Source: Dromaius novaehollandiae (taxonomy: Eukaryota > Chordata > Aves > Casuariiformes > Dromaiidae). Taken from it: 64,000 bases of DNA. The first letter of the stretch is position 1. Each line of letters opens with the position of its first letter. The notes beneath the pieces are model-generated. The model ran no database searches, was not told the DNA's origin, and saw nothing but the letters and a program-made list of their open reading frames with translations. Both the position numbers and the translations under genes were made by a program. The stretch lies in NCBI RefSeq assembly GCF_036370855.1, contig NC_088098.1, positions 40,551,981 through 40,615,980 on the forward strand. Direction: 5' to 3'. This document shows, in pieces, positions 11,501 to 23,129 of the stretch.

Positions 11501-13340
11501 ACACACTCTTCTTTCCATTCTGGACTTTACCCCATCTGTTTCTGTCTTACCTGAACTTCCATGAAATTCTTCCCCTAAATCCACCTATCTAGGACTTCCT
11601 GTATCTGATCCCCTTTGAAGGTCCTTCAATCAATATTTTAAACGTTTCTTCTATTACAAACTTTTTCAGTTACATACTGTTATATATGTCATATATAAAT
11701 GTTTTATGTGCTTTATCACTCTTGCAAAATTTAGAGAAATCACCCCAGTACTGTGCCATTAAAGCTACCCTCTCAGATGCTTCAAATTTCACCTGCTGAA
11801 TAATCCTCACACTCATCACTTGATACTAACCTATCTACCTACTTATTTCTGCACCATTTTATCATAAATACTGTTGCTTAAATTCACGCCTTTTGATAGA
11901 AATGTCCCTGCCTCATTTTTAAGCCAAAAAATGTCAAAAGCCTTCTCTTTAAACCTTTCCCATCAAATTACTTACATAACTCTCATCTTTCTGCAAAATC
12001 CTCACATACGTGCCATGAAATTTCTAATGTCAATTCTCCACATAAAAGTGGTAACCTTCTCTTACTAATGCTTTCTAAGCCAGTGCTTTGCTGTCCTGTA
12101 GCAATACTCATGTTCCTCTCTCAAATCATTCCTGCTGCCTTGGACCACATTCTTAGAATGAGATAAAAGCATAGTAGGATAAACTTTCCAAATGTGTGTC
12201 TTTCTACTTGCACTCTTCCGTTATTCCCAGTTTTAACTCTACCAGAAGAAGCAATATGTCTGTCGGAGGCAATCAGAAGAATTTAAAAACATTGGTGGTG
12301 CTCCATAGTCTTGATGATCGGCCTTTTTCCTGTGACTTCATAAGGTTCATTTGTAACAGATCCCAGTGAAGGAGTGGAGCTGTCAAGGATAACACAGAGG
12401 TGCTTTTTGTGTGATTTCTGGACAGTTAAGTGATTGCATATTTTGTCTCTAACTGACTTCCTTTTCTTTTTTAGGTATGTAGAGAGAGTTTTCATTCTTG
12501 TTTACATCTGCACTGTTTGCTCTTCAAATTCCGTCTTAATCTCCAGTTTATCTCTTCTTACCTACCAAATTCTGTTGTCACTTGATCTAGGTTGTTTTCT
12601 TGTTTTTATCTAAATGTGGATAAACTGTTCTCCCTTGCAATTTAATACCCCTTTGTGCTGCTTCTGAGCTATGCATACTATCTAAATCTGAGCGGTTTAG
12701 TCTATCATCATGGATTTTTATTTCCTGACCTTTTCCTTCGGAATTTAATTAAATTATTCTATTCCGCCCCACCCCCCAGCTTACTGTCTCGGTACTCACC
12801 TTCTGTCAAGGTTTTCCTCTATAAGGTTCTAACAGTTAATTATGTTCTAGTCACTGTAGTTAGTGGTTTAATTACATTACTTTGTTCTGGCTGTTGCCTG
12901 GAAGCTCATACAAATTTGACTTTTACTAAGATACCAATTTTATACAATCTGCTGTATTATTTAATTGGATGTTTAAAACATTTACTTCAAGTGCTAGGTC
13001 CTTACTCAAAAGCTTGCGTGTAAATACAAGAGGTTCATGACATAGCTGGATTTTTTGGAAGTGTTAGTATTCAAGATCAGTCCTAGGTTCCATGCCTCCT
13101 AGTCCTGTCTTTGCATGTATTTTACCATTCTTCAACTCAGCTATTGTTTGACTGAAAATAATTAAACTGCTTCTTCAAACTATTGTCTCTTATAGCAAAG
13201 TTCACTCACCTGACTGATGGAAGAGTGTGGTGTGGAAAGGAAAAAAAAAAAACCTTACAGAAGGCGGTTTGCTTGATTCTTCAAATATTTCATCTGATAG
13301 TATAAGAAATTAATGCAGAGATTGTCATCTGCCTCCTGTT
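8541..13340. other. Intergenic DNA upstream of PAWR, no gene seen
   Basis: AT-rich single-copy-looking sequence between the PAWR promoter and the LINE relic. The open frames on both strands are under 125 codons with no recognisable product. The longest, on the plus strand at 12655-13023, is hydrophobic and low-complexity and lacks codon-like structure. Confidence 0.6.
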
Positions 13341-13344
13341 TGCA

Positions 13345-13910
13345 GTTGTTGGATAAGAATGACCATGGAGATGGGAGTCAATTCAGTATACGTGCTGATG
13401 ACTTCAAAGGCATGATAAGAACTTTTTATGCCACAATTCACAATCTCATTCCATAAGACTGTCTGTTGCTGCTTCTTGTGTCCTGTACTGTATGCTTTTT
13501 CTGCCCTACAGCTGACAACCTTGGCAGTGTTTGGCAGAGAAGTAAGAGGAAATTGAATACTCTAAGGCAGACTAAGAATGTGCTTGAGGACCAGTTTGCA
13601 AAAGGCATAAAAATAAATCTCCTGATGGGGAATTAGTAGGACAAGGAAATGATCATGATACCAAAGAAGCACTTAGAGGAGACAGTATTTCGGTCCCTAC
13701 TTTTGTGTTCACTCTGAAATAACCTATGGAGGTTCTCAAAGCAGAACATTTCCTTATGGAGGATGCATCAAAACTGAAGTATTAGATAAAAATTTACAGA
13801 AAAAAATGATTAAATGAACAATAACAAATTGCCAAATTGAGTGGCAGAGATAAAGTAGCAGATGGAATTCAGTGTAGATAAATGTAAAGTGACTCATGTT
13901 GGGAAAAATT
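13345..13910 (+). mobile_element. Degraded non-LTR retrotransposon (LINE) reverse-transcriptase relic
   Basis: At about 13851-13907 the plus strand reads QMEFSVDKCKVTHVGKNF, a close match to the conserved block after the palm domain of CR1/jockey-type LINE reverse transcriptases (typically WQMEF-VDKCKVMHVG). In-frame stops replace the preceding Trp and a Leu, so it is dead. About 450 bases upstream, 13350-13415 reads NDHGDGSQF and then RADDFKGMI, resembling the ND-DDG and FADDTKL catalytic motifs. The spacing is too long for an intact element, implying an insertion or chance for the upstream part. CR1 is the dominant LINE of birds and reptiles. Confidence 0.5.
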
Positions 13911-14400
13911 TTCTAAGGTAACATATCATCCAGACATACTTGAGCAGAGTTGAGTCTGACAGAGCCAAATGGTCCCACAGAAGGCCCGTGCTTCCCCATA
14001 ATAGGAATACCAGGCATCTGATGCAGAGGCTGGCTTAGTAGTTCCTGTACCCACTTAGTAGTGGCCTGTACCCTTACCCTGCCAGGAATGAACTGCTTTG
14101 AAACAGAGCTGCTCTGGTATCTTCGTGGTCCCGCATGAGAGACAGAGCTTGTGCAGTTTTCAAAGCATGAGCTAGCCTTGGATGTTTTGTGTGGCATGCG
14201 TTCATGCCCCACAAGTCTCGGGACTCCTGAGTACTCAAGGATACGCTGCAGAGGTAGCTGTGCTGCCACTGCCATAGCTGATGGAGGAGCCACCAGGTTA
14301 TTAAGCTGTTGTGCCATCTAGGATGCTCTGTCATCCTGGTAATGAAGAGCTGGCTGTACCTATCCATATGACAGAAATAATATCATAGGTTCAAGCTACC
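13911..14400. other. Unassigned stretch with overlapping minus-strand open frames
   Basis: Two overlapping minus-strand frames of 134 and 97 codons (13913-14317 and 14074-14367) follow directly after the LINE relic. I recognise no family in either. Composition is a little more GC-rich than the flanks. It may be part of the same or another old repeat. There is no evidence that it is a gene. Confidence 0.35.
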
Positions 14401-17191
14401 TGTGGTTTTAGCTGAGTAACAACACCTTTGTTGCTTTTTATGTTTATGATATGTTGCCAGATTGGATGTCAACATCTATTGACCTCCATTAGTGCTTGAT
14501 GCAAAATTCTTTGTAGGTTCCAAAAGCATTTATTAGAACTGAAGAGCTACCAGCACCTTTATTAACAGCTGTGGAGCCTGTCACTCTTTTTAAAGACAGC
14601 ATCTTCTAAACATACTCATCTCTATACAGTTAATTCTCAATATAAGTTTAAAACACTGTTCACAGACTTTGGTCCTCACCAGATGGAACTGACAATTCAG
14701 TTCCTGCCTTCCTGTGTCTCCAAACAAGAAAGTAGGTAAGCTGCACACGAATAATTAGACAGCAAATCCAGTGGTTACTGGCTCACTGTCAGTCTTGTCA
14801 GTACTGGTTATACTTCATAACCCTTAGGGCTTTTTTTTAATTAACAGTCCTTTTGCTCTTAAGACTGACTTTGATTCTCTGAAAGACCAATACAGAATGA
14901 GTAAAAACTTACTAGGTCTGTAGACTCTCACTGTGCACCTCTTGGTTAAACTGTTATTCTGCATCCTTTTGATCTAACCTCTTGCAGATGAAGAGTTGTA
15001 TGCAGTACAAAGTGCAGCACCGAGCACACGCAGTAGGCACAAAACTGCGTTCCAAAAGAATCATAGTTAGGGCTGACAGACTTCCTCAAAGAGCTGACTA
15101 AGAAACTTGGCCTTCACTGAAATGCAGTAGATGATGCATGCAGAATTTAGTGTGATGGCTTTTTACAATGCTTTGTTTGAGCTAACAGTTGATTTGGCGA
15201 TTATTTTTCTCCTGCTCCACAGTATTTTTAGGACATACTGCTTTTCATATGATGGACCATAAAGAAATTCCCTTGTAAAAGGAATCAAGCAGATATTTCA
15301 GGAATTTAGTACTGGTTATTAGTAGCAATCATTTGGAAGTGTCCAAAACAAACAGAGGAAAACACAAACAGCAATCAATCAATGGCTGTGACATATCAGT
15401 AAGTGTAAGCAGAGAAGGGGGAAGCATTTAAAAGAATTCACAGTCAGTGCCTAAGAAAGAATGTAAAAATAAAGTATACTTACTATTGTTAAAATTGTAT
15501 TGTTATTTTTCATTATGAATCTTATTTCAATGATACATGGCCTTAGTATAGACATTTAGAATGACAGCTTGGAGCTGAATTTTTGTGTGAACAATTGGAA
15601 CAAAATCTACGTGCCTGTATTGTAACCATTATATATAAACAAACGTGGACAATGTTTAAAAGGGAATTTCGTGTTCTGATTGTAACGTACATTTTTTCCT
15701 GTTTTAAGGTGGAAAAAAACAAAGACTGCATTTTAAAAATAGGTAAGTTTTAAACACATACTGAAAAGAAGTTGTAAGTTAAAAAGTTACTTGAAAAACG
15801 ACAAGTTGCATACTTCCTCCTGCCCACAAGCAAGTTCACAGTTAATGCTCGGCTTATACTGTTTGTCCCCAGATTAGGCACAGACCCAACGGGCATCCCT
15901 ATGTGTTTGCTTTATCGTTGGACACTAAAGGAGTCATAGTTTGGCAGCCTTTTAAGCATACTATATTCTGTGAAAACTTCAATAAATATTTGTCTTAAGT
16001 AGACATGGGGAAAGTCTTTTAAATTGTTAACCTTTTTGATCCTCTGAGATTCAAAAAGAGATGAAAGGAAACTAATTAAAAATAGTGAATGATTGTTTGC
16101 CTTCGAATGCCTTGATGTGTTGAAAATAATGGAAAAAGTGTAAGACCTTTTGCTGCTTTCATCCTGAAACTGTTTAGAGATACGAAGGAAAAACATAGGA
16201 AAGATACCTACAAAAACAGTACTGATTCCTGAGGAGGTAAATGACTTGGTTAAGCAGTAACAGGTGACTTGTAGAGTGTTTAGCTTATGGTAGAAGAACG
16301 TGTGTGGATTAGAGGGCAACTTGAGTAGGTGGGAACTAAATGACTTGGTAGAGACATTCCTACTGAGTAAAGATGAGATTATCAGTGAAAAGATCCAGTG
16401 TCAGGAAAAGATTACTGGAATCTTTGAAGCCATTAGGGATGTGTGGCTCTGAGAAACTTGGGATAAAGAGGTGTGAGAAAAGGGGGGAGTAGGAGTCAGT
16501 AGCAGAGGTGGAGACCATATCAAGTGTTGAGGCTGCTGGCATTGTGGAGAGCAAGATGTGGAAAAGATGCTGAGAGACTGGTGAAAGGTGAGTAGGAAAC
16601 TTGCAACAGGCAAGTAAGGAAGCTAACAGGAGAAACAACTGTACAGCAATTAGCTGGGGAGAAGTAACCAGTGGTTAGGTATGAAGGGGAATATAACAGC
16701 AGAGAAGCAGCAGCAAATGAGAAAATACAAGAACCAACTGAGTAGAAGGATGGGGGCAGAATTTTTTATATTCTGCCCCATATTTCTAATGGGGCAGAAA
16801 TACGCAGCAAGTGCCAGAGGGACTGAATGAGAAGTGCTGGGAACCAGATGTCCAAGGAGGACCTGAGAGCTATGGGTGGCACAGAGGAGCAAGTGGGAAG
16901 ACTCATGACTAAGATAAGCAGACGATGGGGAAGTGTCTTTTCTCTCACGAGGCTGTGGCATGTTGGAAAGCTTGTAGTGGCTTGCCGTGAAAATATGAAG
17001 GGAGTTCTTAGTGCCTGCATGTAGCAATTCTGAGTGCCACTCCCCAGAAACTGCAGAAATTCAGGGAGTGCTTGAGGTCTCGGGGGAAGTAGCGTCATAG
17101 GACTATCAGTTATTGATACCATCCTGAGTAACAGAGAATGTAATTAAATCTTGAAGCCCTCTCTTGCACAAATATTAATAATAATAATAGT

Positions 17192-17203
17192 GGGGGGGGG
17201 GGG
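17192..17203. repeat. (G)12 preceded by (AAT)n
   Basis: A short ATT/AAT run (ATTAATAATAATAATAG) leads into 12 consecutive G. Confidence 0.9.
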
Positions 17204-18031
17204 CTTGGAAATACAGGCAGAGCCACATCAGTGCAGAACAGAGGAGAAAAGAGTGAGGAGACTGGAGAGCAATGATAGGGAAGTGAGGAGTGCTCATGAT
17301 ATAGCATAGATGTTTGCAAGACAACAGGGAGGAGAGCTTGCAGGAGGAAAAGGAAGGACTATGAGGAGCCCTGCAGTGCACAGAGTGCTGTGGTTGAAAG
17401 CAAAGTGTATAACCGAAACACTTACACTGGGATCATACTGAAAGGGGATTGAGCAAGAAGGGGTCAGCCAGTGTTTTAGCATTTCAGCCAAGGGCAATGT
17501 GGCTATAAAACGCTGTCTTGACAACTTTTGACATGGAGGCTTTTTTCTTTTCCCTCCTCCTCCCCTTGGATTTAGTTGAGCCTTTCTGTAGTGCTTTGTA
17601 AGTGGCTACTCCTAGGAGGGAGACTTCATCCTGCAAGTCTCTTCAACCGGTGCAGTTGTGCTGTCTGAGAAATGGATCCCGCAAGGCCCTGCCTGTGCTG
17701 TTAGGTTCATCCTTCCCCCAGACTCTCCAGGCCAGCCCTCCTGGGGAAGCAGTTTCTTGTCTGTGGGATCTGATGGGTTTCAACTAGTGCCTCCAAACTG
17801 AGAACTCTGTATACCGTGCCCAGGGTGTTAAATCACAGTTTCATTGCTCGCAGGCTCGCAGGGTAGGATATTTAAAAGGAGCCTTTGCCACATTCAGACT
17901 AAGTCAGTGCATCCTCTGTGTCTAAATTAGACTGAGATTTCTGCTCATCATACTATAACTTACTTAACTTGCCTAAAAGGCAGAATTTTCTTGCATCACT
18001 CTTGTCTGCACTATTCCTACATGCTCTTTGC

Positions 18032-18085
18032 AAAAAAAAAAAAAAAAAAAAAAAAAAAACCCAAAAAACAAAAAAACCAAACAAC
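18032..18085 (+). repeat. (A)28 tract followed by A-rich CCAAAAAACA-type sequence
   Basis: 28 consecutive A, then A-rich sequence with scattered C. It resembles the tail of a retroposed sequence on the plus strand, but no parent sequence or target-site duplication was identified. Confidence 0.85.
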
Positions 18086-21000
18086 AACCTATAGAAACCA
18101 CACTGCCTTCCCGAACAAATACCAAGCAGATTTCATAGATCATGTGCATTACTCCCTAGATCAGAAACTCTTTGTCAGGGTGGCAGCTCATTATGTCTCG
18201 GATACTGTTAGAAGCTGTCACAGCACTGAAGAAGCTTTCTGGTGCCACCTTCTGGCTCGCACTACGCCCCATCAGTGGGCACTTGCACTGTGTTGATGCT
18301 TCACTGAGAAAGACTCTGAAAACTGAGCTCAGTGTAATTGTTTCTAGGCAGGAATTTGTAAAGTAGTAGTAGCATGTAAATCCATAAGCAGCATTACTTG
18401 CTCACCCACCTTGTAATTTTAAATAGGAGAGAATTACTACCTTTTCATGCATGGGAATAAACATGCATAATAAAAGCATGCAGCAGAAGCTCCCCTATAT
18501 TCCTAGTGCACTGGCATTTTAAACAAGGAGCTGAGGAGGTGTTACTAGGCAATTTACATGACAAAATATGGCATCTATAGCCATAGATTAAATGGGAGGA
18601 AAGGACTTAGTGAAATTTGCTTTTCTTCATACAGCTAAAAACAAAGACATGAGCTGCTAACAGTTGGAGACTCACTGGCTAATATTCCTAATAATTGGAG
18701 TTACTTTGTCTTATAAATCATATGAATTTATAACTGCTCTTTTCAGTCCCTCTCTTGTGCCCAGTAACTGGTGTTCGTAAGCATTAACCTGGTAAATTGT
18801 CATGCCCATTACAAGCAGTTGTAAATGTGGAGCTTTTTTAAAAAAAAACATTCACTTTTTCATTAAATCTTCTTTCTGGGCAGTGTGTATTTTGTATCAG
18901 CTGATTTAATGAAGTCACTCCCTTTTCTTTTAGAAGACTTGGGATGCAGGTTCTGGGTACTCCCCAAAAGCAGCAGCTTCATTTTAGCTGTAATTGTAGC
19001 AACTCCCTCAAATCAGGCCTGCCCTTTTTGAGCTAAAGTGGAGAGGTATCATTAAAGCAAAGGTATATAATGGAGACACAAAAGTGGACAAAGGGGCTGT
19101 TGTACTTTCCTCGTCATCTTTTGTGGGGGAGGAAAAAAGGGGGTATGGGGCAGCCCAGCGCTGAGGGGTCTCAGTGGAGGCAGCGTGAGGAAAGTGTGTA
19201 AATCAGGTGGCTGGAGTCTCTCTGCTTCAGATTTTTCTTTTCCTAGTCCTGTTCCCTTACCTTTCTTTGCTGGAGCCCATTTGGACATCAGTTTAAGTAT
19301 GCATTTGCTTAGTCACTTCTTAACTTATTGTCATGACATTTAGTGGCCAGTGCTGTCCACTTAATGTTTTGCTGGCCTTGCTAGAATACTTACAACATAA
19401 TTTTTAATCTTTAGCGTAGAATAGCTACATGGAACTTAGACTCATGAAATTACAAGTAAAGCTGAACCTTTTTTTATTAAACTGAGAAATGTCACCGATT
19501 TACAGATGGATCTGAGTTTTCAGAAATGGTATGAAGAGCTCCATACTGGCATTAAAAATGTACTTCTTTGCAGGGAATACCTATCAGTGGAGAATGCTCT
19601 TCTTAAGTTCTTTTCCTTGTCACATACAAGACACAGAAATGAGTAATCTGATACTGAAAGATGGGAAATCATTTCTTCTACAAAAAAGCCTGTTTATGGA
19701 GCCCAAAAGACTCTAAGGTGGAATAGGTGGAATTCTGAAAATACTTTATCAGTGGAATAAATAGGTTCTTCTCACCCACTTCCCCCCATGTTTTTTTTCC
19801 AGCAAACAAAACAAAGCACTCAGGAAGGCCATATGGTTTGATATTGGTAGTATAGAAACCAGGGAAAAGGACACTCTGGAGGATGAATAGTGCTGTCTTG
19901 GCTAACTCCTTCTGCTAAGCTTCAATAAGCTTGCAAGAGAGATGTGCACACCCCAGCTAAGAAGGGTGAAATAATTAGAGTGGAATGTGGGGCTTTTGTC
20001 CCTGCTATAATTATCCCTGGGCCAGATCAGAAACATTAGACATCCAACAGGTGATGTTTTTAGATGAAAAAAAACGAACAGTCCCTCCTTTCTCTAAAGG
20101 CTACATACTTTTCCTATCTAATCAGTAATGCAAAATGGGGAGGTGCTGATACAAGCAAGAATAGCCGATGACTTCATCAGTATGGCAGCAGCTCTGCCTT
20201 TAAAGTGTGAGCAATTCATTGTGGGTTCTGTTTTTTTTTTTTTTAATCCTATCTGTATGCAGGAATTTGCAGTCACCTTTGGGGCTGTGATGGTTCGTAC
20301 TGTCCGTCTACGCTGAGGCAGAGCACAGTCTTACTGCAGCAGGGTACTTGCTGTTACTCTCTAACAAACCCCAACTGCTGCTCTTGCAATCAAAACAAAT
20401 GTAAAGCAAATAACTCTGCTCACCAACAGTTCTTTCCCTTGTTATTAGTGGCATTGACCTAAGAACCCAAGGAAGCTGAATCACCATAGCTAAATGTTAA
20501 CAATGTGTACATAATCATGAATAGCGAGAACTTCTTTTGGAAAACTTAAGGAAAATTGTCTCCTCTATCCCAAAACAGACAGACTGGCTATTCCCAGAGG
20601 GGCAAAAAAACTGTAATTCCACAGCTATGACTAGCAGGCCTCCAGCAAAGCTAGGATTTAAACCCCCCAATATACCCTTTTTTATAAAATTACAACAATC
20701 CTATGGCAACAGTATTGTAAGCTTCCAGAGTTTTCTGTTTAAGAAGCTGCAGAAAGTCAGCACTGAAAATTCTACATAAGCTATTTTAGAAATGAAGGAT
20801 TATGGTTATTTCATAAGCCATTTAAGCAAAAGATGCAATTGCAAGACTTAATGAAAAGTCACAAAGAAATTTAAACAGGTGGGAAAGCAGCCCTTTACAG
20901 TGCAGCTGCAACCATTTCCCCACTCCCTTTAAAAACAAACGTCACACAAAATTATGTAACGTTTGTACGACTGGAGAGTTTTTCTTTTTAAACTCTACAC

Positions 21001-21256
21001 TGTTCAGTGAATCAGTCTTATGTTTTCCTGCGACAAAGTCTTTAGGACTGCAGCTGGAAATTAAATTTCATCTGCAAAACTTGCATTAACCTATCAGTTG
21101 CACAATGGCAGTATCAGAACTACCTACTGGCTACAGTATGCCTCACGGCAATATTACGTCAACTAAAAGAAGGCAAAGAGACAGCTCGGAGGGGAAAAGT
21201 TAGTTTCAGTCTAACTAAAAACTTAGTTGCCTACACCTTCCCCACTGGCTGCACAG

Positions 21257-21552
21257 GAGCAACCCCGTGGCCAGGCTGGAGGCCAAAGCCACCAGCCAAG
21301 ACCCCCGTACATCCTTTGCCTAACAGAGCCTGGCTGCTCTTGCGGGACGCCCAGCTGCAGCTCCCAGGAAGATCGGTGGCTGCGCTTCCCGGCGGCGTGG
21401 TGGATCCGACAGCCCCCATTTACACTTCTGCCCAGTATCACGAGCAACGTGACAGAGGCAAAGGAGACCCTTTGGGGTTCCTTCGCAGAAGAGCTGGTGT
21501 CACACAGGCAGGCAAGACCGCAAGCTGAAGACAGGCTGCTCATAAAGGAAAG
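21257..21552 (+). other. GC-rich patch with splice-like borders, possible non-coding exon
   Basis: A roughly 300-base GC-rich block in AT-rich intergenic DNA. On the plus strand a pyrimidine-rich acceptor (ACCTTCCCCACTGGCTGCACAG) precedes it and GGAAAG/GTAAAA follows. Both strands are open across much of it (109 codons plus, 106 minus), which is expected of GC-rich DNA and does not prove coding. I recognise no protein. Possibly an exon of an uncharacterised long non-coding RNA. Confidence 0.25.
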
Positions 21553-21559
21553 GTAAAAC

Positions 21560-23120
21560 GCCAGCTGCGTAGAGTCAAGCCACGTACAGGATCACCCAGG
21601 TCAAGTAAGAGTCCATGTAATCATTATTTTCCTTACCGTAACTTAATTCAGAAAAAAAATTAATACCTCTTCTAAGTAGTATTAAAAGCAGAACAAGAAG
21701 GCATAATTTATAATATTGCTAACTTTGGACTGTTTTTCTCTGTTCAGGAATTCACATACTGTGGGGCTGCGAACTGACTTCCAACCAGTTCTCATGTCCA
21801 CGACCTTTGCCCACATGAATGTTCATTTTCTGACACGGTGTTGCTTTTCGGTTTCTGGCATTGCAGCATACTTCTTCCTTGCCACCTGCTCTTCTTTAGC
21901 GCTGCAGATTTTCTATCTGTGGTCATACTCATTTGCCTGGCATTAAGTGGTGACTGCTCACTATTGAATAGAAACATGATTGTTAAGTCAGGTAACAGGG
22001 ACAGAAGCCCATTAGGAGCCCAGATTCTGTATGCTAAAGGCAAAAGGAAAAATGGACGTCTCCCTTGACCCACATCTCCTAAAGCAGGTATCTTCAGCTC
22101 CCCAAAAGCAGGCTTTTTTCTTCCTTCTATAAAATGACATGTAAATATTTACTTTTTTAAAAAAGGAAACCAGACAGCATTTGTTCTAAGACAACACACT
22201 TTCTCTTAAGAAAAAGCAAGCAACCAAACAAACAAAAAAAACCCCAAACCCTCATGGCTAGGAATATTGAACAAGTAAGATAAATACCCACACAGTAGGA
22301 CTAAACCCTTTTGTTTTAATATTAATCTGAGCACAAACCAAATTTTAGCATGGAGGACTATTCTGAATATAGAGACACTGAGACCCTTATGCTTTGTACC
22401 TTGTGCAATGAACTCCACAGAGTGAGAAAGAAAACAGTATTAATCATAGCTACTCTTTTTGGAGGCTGGAAAGGCAGTAGCAAAAGGCTGAAAGCAGTAT
22501 GGAAGAATTGGGAAGGTCTAAAGGAAATCATTTGCGATGAGGGAGGCAGGGCTGGAAAAAGTGACGTTCCAACTCCAAAGTCTCTTATTCTAGGCAGTGG
22601 CTAAAGTTAGAAATGGAGCCACGAAGTCACACAGTCCTGACAGACACACTCCCTAATCTGCCAGGGATTTGTGCCACTTGCACAGCCTTCCCACATGCAG
22701 TTGCTCCTCTGCTCAGGGTTAGACTTTGTTAATGGCTGTGGATGCTTCTGGGTGTTCCCTTTGCCTCTAACTCTCAAGCACTGTCTACTTCCGTGCTTCC
22801 AAGTTTATTTGATGTTAATTCTGGCACAGAAAGATCCCCCTCCACACTGAGAGAAGTATCCTGAAAGTATAAGTTGCTGTTTTGAATTACCATCTTCCTG
22901 TGTTATCCATTTAATCAAGCTTAGCCAGAGCCAGCAACTAGCAGTAAGGTACTGCTCCTGTTTCAACTGTCCCCCTAAATAATAACAGTCCTCCACTATA
23001 ATTTTGTCTCTGTGGTAGCAGGATTTTCTGGGGATGTGTTTGTTTGCAAGACAACTAGTACAACATGATGATCACACACGTTTAGCAGCTGCTTTTTGAG
23101 ATTCAGGTAATATCGCATAA
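21560..23120. other. Intergenic DNA downstream of PPP1R12A, no gene seen
   Basis: No supported coding region. A minus-strand AATAAA at 22804-22809 could serve as a distal polyadenylation signal for PPP1R12A. Confidence 0.5.
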
Positions 23121-23129
23121 AAAATGGTT

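Larger units (their letters stand above)
14401..21200. other. Intergenic DNA, no gene seen
   Basis: No exon with convincing borders or homology was found on either strand. About 16.35-17.5 kb is noticeably purine-rich on the plus strand, which yields several pyrimidine-coded minus-strand frames rich in Ser, Leu and Pro. These look like compositional artefacts. Simple repeats are listed separately. Confidence 0.6.

Noticed and set aside
12655..13023. 122-codon plus-strand frame with hydrophobic segments
   Set aside because: AT-rich composition accounts for the hydrophobic look. No start context, promoter or homologue was recognised.
14380..14400. GGTTCAAGC resembling a tRNA B box
   Set aside because: No A box at the right distance and no cloverleaf can be drawn.
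16360..17524. Cluster of minus-strand frames of 68-135 codons
   Set aside because: They come from a purine-rich plus strand (few stops in the complement), have Ser/Leu/Pro-rich low-complexity sequence and no exon borders or homology.
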